This document shows positions 59,881 through 64,000 of a DNA stretch of 64,000 bases, piece after piece; positions within the stretch are counted from its first letter, which is position 1; each line of letters starts with the position of its first letter. Made by a program: the position numbers and the translations under genes. Source of the stretch: Desulfuromonas versatilis. GTDB taxonomy: Bacteria; Desulfobacterota; Desulfuromonadia; Desulfuromonadales; NIT-T3. The DNA lies in NCBI RefSeq assembly GCF_019704135.1, contig NZ_AP024355.1, positions 4,592,377 to 4,656,376 on the forward strand, written 5' to 3'. The notes under the pieces were generated by a model, which was not told where the DNA came from, did not search any database, and worked only from the letters and a program-made list of their open reading frames with translations.

Positions 59881-62283
59881 ATGATCGGAAAATTGATCCG
59901 CTTCTCCCTGTTCGCCGGGCTCGGCCTGGGGCTTGCGGTTTTGCTCGGATTGTCCGCCGCCTACCTGTACGTTTCCAAAACCCTGCCCAAGGTCGAAACC
60001 CTGGCGGACTACCGCCCCCCCATCATCACCAGCGTCTACAGCGAAGACGGCGGGGTGATCGCCGAGTATTACCGCGAGCGGCGCATCCCGGTCCCGGTGG
60101 AGCGCATGCCTGGCCAGCTCATCGAGGCCTTCGTCGCCGCCGAGGATTCCCACTTTTTCGGACACAAGGGGATCGACCTGGTCTCCATTTTGCGCGCCGC
60201 GCTGAAGAACATCAAGGCCGGCGGCATCGTCCAGGGCGGCAGCACCATCACCCAGCAGGTGGCCAAAAGCCTGTTGCTCTCGCCGGAGAAGAAATTCGAG
60301 CGCAAATTCAAGGAGGCGATCCTCGCCTGGCGCATGGAGAAATACCTGTCCAAGCAGGATATCCTCTATCTCTACCTCAACCAGATCTACCTCGGCCACA
60401 GCGCCTACGGCGTGCAGGCGGCCGCCGAGAATTATTTCGACAAGAACGTCGAGGACCTCTCCCTGGCCGAGTGCGCCATGCTCGCCGGGCTGCCCCAGGC
60501 CCCCAGCCGCTACTCCCCCTACCGGCATTTCGGCCGGGCCAAGGAGCGCCAGAAATACGTCCTGGGTCGCATGGTCGATGAGGGGTACATCAGCCCCGAG
60601 CAGGCCCAGCAGGCCCTGGGCCAGGAGCTGACCATCCACCCGCGGGTCAACGTCCACATTGCCGACGCCGCCTACTTCACCGAACAGGTGCGCCGCTACC
60701 TCGAGGAGAATTACGGCGAGCAGCTGCTCTACAGCGGCGGCCTCAAGGTCTACACCACCATGAACCTCGGCATGCAGCAGGTCGCCCAGCAGGCGGTGCG
60801 GGAGAACCTGCGCGAACTCGACAAGCGCCAGGGGTTCCGGGGGGTGGAAAAGGTGCTTTCCGCCGATGAGGAAGCGGCCTTTCTTGCCGACCAGGAGCAG
60901 AAGCTGGGGGATAAGCTGGTGGCCCCCGGCGATCTGCTCGATGCGGTGCTCACCGGCGGGTCAGGCAATCAGCTGGAGGTTCGCATCGGCCCCTTCAAGG
61001 GGGAGATCCCTCGCTCCGGCTACGAATGGGCCGGCCCCGTACGGGTGGTCCCCCGCGGCCAGGCGGCCGCGGCGGGCGGCTCCGGGCGCGAGCAGCGCAT
61101 GCCGGTGGGATCGGTGCTCAAGGTGCGGGTGGAGAAGGTCAAGGCCGACCAGGTTCTCACCCTGAGCCTGGAACAGGTACCGGCCGCCCAGGGGGCCTTG
61201 GTCGCCCTCGACCCGCGCAGCGGACAGGTCCGCGCCATGGTCGGGGGCTACGACTTTGCCCAGAGCCAGTTCAACCGCGCCATCCAGGCCCGCCGGTTGC
61301 CCGGTTCGGCGATCAAGCCGATCATCTACGCGGCGGCCCTCGACAAGGGCTACACTCCGGCCACGGTCATCCTCGATACCCCGGTGATCTACAAGCAGAC
61401 CAGCGCCAGCGGCGAACAGACCGAGTGGAAGCCGCGCAACTACGCGGAAAAATTCTACGGGCCGACCAGCTTTCGCGAGGCGCTGACCCACTCGCACAAC
61501 GTCATCACCATCAAGATCCTGGAGGACGTCGGAGTCAGCTACGTGGTCAATTACGCCCGCAAGCTCGGCATCGAGTCGCCCCTGGCCCGCGACCTGACCC
61601 TGGCCCTGGGCTCCTCGGCCCTCACCCCCCTGGAGCTGGCCACCGCCTACTCGGTGTTTGCCAGCGGCGGAGTGCGCCTGACTCCGACCTATATCACCAA
61701 AATCGTCGATCGCGACGGCAAGGTTCTCGAATCCATCGACCCCGCCGATTTCCCCACCGGCGTCGGCAGCGACCAGAAGCTGATCCGCCAATCCCCCGAG
61801 CGGGTCATCTCCCCGGAGACTGCCTACCTGATCACCAACCTCATGGAGAGCGTGGTCCGCGACGGCACGGGTTGGCGGGCCAAGAGCCTCGGCCGCCCGG
61901 TGGCCGGCAAAACCGGCACCACCAATGACCTCAAGGACGCCTGGTTCGCCGGTTACGTCCCCCAGCTGGTCGCCATCTCCTGGGTGGGGTTCGACCAGGA
62001 GCGCCCCCTGGGTAAAAAGGAGACCGGCTCCCGGGCCGCCGCTCCGGCCTGGGTAAGCTTCATGCAGGAGGCGGTCAAGGGGCTGGAGCCCGAGGAGTTC
62101 CCCGTCCCCGACGGCATCGAGTTTCACCCCATCGACCGGATCTCTGGCCTGCTCACCCCGGAGGACAACAGCGAGGCGTACATCGAAGTCTTCGCGCCTG
62201 GAACCGCCCCCTCCCGCTACGCCCTGGACGAATCCCGCCCGCGGGCCAGGGACTTTTTCAAGCTCGACCTGCAGGATAACTGA
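59881..62283 (+). CDS. mrcA: Class A penicillin-binding protein 1A
   Basis: An 800-residue bifunctional peptidoglycan synthase. After one membrane helix (about 8-32) comes the GT51 glycosyltransferase (EDSHFFGHKGID, GGSTITQQVAKSL, NQIYLGHSAYG) and then the transpeptidase with SxxK at 476-479 (GSAIKPI), SHN at about 538 and KTGT at about 677. A basic Gly/Ala-rich insert (about 395-410) lies in the linker domain with the OB-fold. Length and order fit PBP1A. A strong terminator follows. Confidence 0.96.
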   Translation: MIGKLIRFSLFAGLGLGLAVLLGLSAAYLYVSKTLPKVETLADYRPPIITSVYSEDGGVIAEYYRERRIPVPVERMPGQLIEAFVAAEDSHFFGHKGIDLVSILRAALKNIKAGGIVQGGSTITQQVAKSLLLSPEKKFERKFKEAILAWRMEKYLSKQDILYLYLNQIYLGHSAYGVQAAAENYFDKNVEDLSLAECAMLAGLPQAPSRYSPYRHFGRAKERQKYVLGRMVDEGYISPEQAQQALGQELTIHPRVNVHIADAAYFTEQVRRYLEENYGEQLLYSGGLKVYTTMNLGMQQVAQQAVRENLRELDKRQGFRGVEKVLSADEEAAFLADQEQKLGDKLVAPGDLLDAVLTGGSGNQLEVRIGPFKGEIPRSGYEWAGPVRVVPRGQAAAAGGSGREQRMPVGSVLKVRVEKVKADQVLTLSLEQVPAAQGALVALDPRSGQVRAMVGGYDFAQSQFNRAIQARRLPGSAIKPIIYAAALDKGYTPATVILDTPVIYKQTSASGEQTEWKPRNYAEKFYGPTSFREALTHSHNVITIKILEDVGVSYVVNYARKLGIESPLARDLTLALGSSALTPLELATAYSVFASGGVRLTPTYITKIVDRDGKVLESIDPADFPTGVGSDQKLIRQSPERVISPETAYLITNLMESVVRDGTGWRAKSLGRPVAGKTGTTNDLKDAWFAGYVPQLVAISWVGFDQERPLGKKETGSRAAAPAWVSFMQEAVKGLEPEEFPVPDGIEFHPIDRISGLLTPEDNSEAYIEVFAPGTAPSRYALDESRPRARDFFKLDLQDN

Positions 62284-62298
62284 TCGCGAAAATGCCTG

Positions 62299-62342
62299 AA
62301 ATCAAAAAGCCCAGTCCCGCCAGGGATTGGGCTTTTTGATTT
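62299..62342. terminator. Bidirectional rho-independent terminator
   Basis: Fifteen perfect pairs plus an inner stem (62299-62313 with 62328-62342, apex GCCA), A-rich on one side and T-rich on the other. Separates the convergent mrcA and TAXI-type genes. Confidence 0.92.
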
Positions 62343-62363
62343 CGTGGAATTCGCGCTGGTCCT

Positions 62364-63344
62364 TCAGGGGGCTGGCGGTTTACCCTGGCCCTGCTCTTTC
62401 CAGAAGCGCTCGGCCCCCGGATGCAGGGGGATCTCCACCCCGAACAACCCCAGGGCCTGGTCGAGGTTGCGGGTCGAGGGGTGGCTTCGCCGCATGGCCT
62501 CCATTCCTTCGTTGCTGAAGAGCTTTTCCAGGGCAGTGGCTACCAGTTCCGGGTCCATGTGGGAATTGGCCACCCACAGTGCCGAGTCCTGATAACTGGC
62601 GACCTCGGCCTGCTGTCCTGGGTAGGTTCCCGCGGGGATAACCATCGGCCGATAAAAGGGGTAGGCATTGTACAGCCCGCCGGCGAGCGCCGGCGCCTGG
62701 ACGTCCAGCAGCCGGATTCTGGCGCGACGACCCAACTCCGTCAGCGACTCGCTCGGGAAGCCGACCATTTCCCATACCGCTTCCACCCTCCCCCTGGAGA
62801 GTTCCTCCGCCGCCATGCTGTAGCCGAGGTAGACGGGGATGACCTCCCCCCAGAGCCCCAGCGCAGTGAAAAACCGCTCCGCCGCCAGGGCCGCCCCGGA
62901 GCCGGGGTTGCCGATGGCGACCCGTTTGCGCTGCAGATCGTGCACGCTCCTGATCCTGCTGTTGGCCAGCACCACCAGATGCGCGGTGGCCCCGTAGATT
63001 CTCGTCAGCGCCCTGACCTCCCGGGTCGGCGGGAGGTGCTTTTCCAACTGGCCCCGCGCGGCGAGGTAAGCGTCTCCGGCATAGACGATTGCCATATCGA
63101 GGCTCCTCTGCTCCACCCCCTTGAGATTGGCCAGCGAGCCGCCGGTACGTTCCACGCTCACCCGCATCCCCGGGGCAGCCAGGTGCATGACCTCCTGCAG
63201 CCCCGCGGCCACCTTCTGGTAAGTTCCCCCCGCCGGCCCCCCGCCGATGTGCAGCAAGGGCTCCCGCTGGGGGCACCCCGACAGCGTCAGTGACAGAAGG
63301 ATCAATATTGAAACCGGAAATAATAGAACGCGTTTAATCGGCAT
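62364..63344 (-). CDS. TAXI-family TRAP transporter substrate-binding lipoprotein
   Basis: A 326-residue binding protein with a lipobox (LSGC). Family blocks are IGGGPAGGTYQKVAAGL, RTGGSLANLKGVEQRSLDMA, VAIGNPGSGAALAAERFF and GGLYNAYPFYRPMVIPAGTY. It would capture a carboxylate-type solute for a TRAP permease, yet no DctQ/DctM-type permease gene is adjacent, so it may be an orphan binding protein. It begins just after the nth stop codon, with GAGGTAAGG before the ATG. Confidence 0.9.
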   Translation of the reverse strand: MPIKRVLLFPVSILILLSLTLSGCPQREPLLHIGGGPAGGTYQKVAAGLQEVMHLAAPGMRVSVERTGGSLANLKGVEQRSLDMAIVYAGDAYLAARGQLEKHLPPTREVRALTRIYGATAHLVVLANSRIRSVHDLQRKRVAIGNPGSGAALAAERFFTALGLWGEVIPVYLGYSMAAEELSRGRVEAVWEMVGFPSESLTELGRRARIRLLDVQAPALAGGLYNAYPFYRPMVIPAGTYPGQQAEVASYQDSALWVANSHMDPELVATALEKLFSNEGMEAMRRSHPSTRNLDQALGLFGVEIPLHPGAERFWKEQGQGKPPAP

Positions 63345-63346
63345 CC

Positions 63347-64000
63347 TTACCTCGACCTGGTCACCCCGATACGGGGGCAGTCACTCAATACCGGACAAAG
63401 GGTGCACAGCGGCGTCGGCGCCTTGCAGATCTGGCGACCGTGGAAAATCAGGACATGGCTGGCCTGGGTCCATTTTTCGCGGGGGAACAGGGCGCAAAGG
63501 TCCCGCTCGATCCTCTCCGGATCGCTGTGCCGGGTCCACCCCAGGCGCCCGGCGATGCGCTTCACGTGGGTATCGACCACCAGGCCCTCGGCAAGGCCGA
63601 AAGCGTTGCCGAGGACCACGTTGGCGGTCTTGCGCCCCACCCCGGGCAGGGCCGTCAGCGCCTCCAGGGTGCGGGGGATCTCGCCGCCGTGGCGCTCGAG
63701 CAGAGCGGCCCCGCAGGCCACCAGGTTCCTGGCCTTGTTGCGGAAAAACCCGGTGCTGCGGATCTCCTCCTCCAGGGCACTTAGATCGGCGCCGGCGTAG
63801 GCCGCCGCATCGGGATACCTGCGGAACAGCCCCTCGGTCACCTGGTTGACCCGCACATCGGTGCACTGGGCGGAGAGAATCGTCGCCACCAACAGCTCGA
63901 GGGGGTTGGAGTAGTTAAGTGCGCAGTGGGCATCGGGGTAGGTCTCTTCAAGGGTCCCCAGAACCCTCAGCGCCGTTTTGCGATCTGGCTTAGCGGCCAT
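63347..64000 (-). CDS. nth: Endonuclease III
   Basis: A 217-residue base-excision-repair glycosylase/AP lyase for oxidised pyrimidines. Helix-hairpin-helix LPGVGRKTANVV holds catalytic Lys124; Asp143 is in VVDTHV; the 4Fe-4S cluster loop is C192-x6-C199-x2-C202-x5-C208. The ATG at 64000 is the last base of the window, so an alternative start further upstream cannot be excluded. Forms an operon with the binding protein downstream. Confidence 0.95.
   Translation of the reverse strand: MAAKPDRKTALRVLGTLEETYPDAHCALNYSNPLELLVATILSAQCTDVRVNQVTEGLFRRYPDAAAYAGADLSALEEEIRSTGFFRNKARNLVACGAALLERHGGEIPRTLEALTALPGVGRKTANVVLGNAFGLAEGLVVDTHVKRIAGRLGWTRHSDPERIERDLCALFPREKWTQASHVLIFHGRQICKAPTPLCTLCPVLSDCPRIGVTRSR

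Overview
The window is GC-rich bacterial chromosome (roughly 60-63 % G+C by eye) from an anaerobic Gram-negative. A complete Tol-Pal envelope operon, several outer-membrane-type lipoproteins, a pentahaem nitrite reductase, a dihaem c-type lipoprotein, PilV/PilW/PilX-type pseudopilins, sigma-54 promoters with their activators, and REP-type transposases ending in GGGGTC together suggest a Desulfuromonadales/Geobacter-like lineage. This assignment is inferred from gene content and style, not from a marker gene.

Layout. 1-1051: the E-F-G end of an Mrp Na+/H+ antiporter operon leaving the window. 1361-6730: housekeeping genes (nitrilase-family amidase, CDF metal exporter, thioredoxin reductase, ComM/YifB ATPase). 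6765-9095: mobile-element debris with one intact RAYT element. 9113-13167: a nitrite block with an HPP-family membrane protein, a PAS/AAA+/HTH sigma-54 activator and nrfA. The activator and nrfA share an operator of form GTTAC-N6-GTAAC, and nrfA has a well-formed -24/-12 promoter. 13334-18966: a dead RAYT element, a sigma-54-driven minor-pseudopilin operon, a RAYT fossil, an IS5-type remnant and the tail of a beheaded HD-GYP gene. 19164-22885: YitT-like protein, an Epd-like dehydrogenase, ModA and a TlpA-like thioredoxin. 23077-29949: a three-gene transglutaminase / ATP-grasp-alpha-E / transglutaminase-DUF2126 locus, predicted to make or modify a peptide but without a known product.

30110-33761: purE, a Ca2+/Na+ exchanger, htpX with an unusual leader, and a PilZ protein with a dead receiver. 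33985-37088: two paralogous exported proteins with calcium-binding type-3 repeats and parallel beta-helix tails. 37378-41643: a glycine-zipper lipoprotein and two divergent CPA2 antiporters, one fused to a PTS EIIA domain and one to CBS domains. 41713-46590: tolQRAB-pal-cpoB. 47077-49918: HD hydrolase, TraB-like protein, nucleoside transporter. 50029-55510: a candidate undescribed module. A sigma-54 activator with an unrecognised N-terminal domain is divergent from an unknown protein that has a near-consensus sigma-54 promoter, and a degenerate-receiver diguanylate cyclase and a lipoprotein follow in the same direction. 55542-57817: a DUF2064 transferase, folE2 and queC, with a DnaA-box trio at one junction. 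57856-64000: pyk, a dihaem lipoprotein, PBP1A, a TAXI-type binding protein and nth.

The best candidates for new biology are the 52760-55510 activator/unknown-protein pair, the nitrite regulon with its shared operator, the transglutaminase/ATP-grasp locus, and the mutually exclusive hairpins in the htpX leader. All functional statements rest on motifs read by eye; no database search was run.
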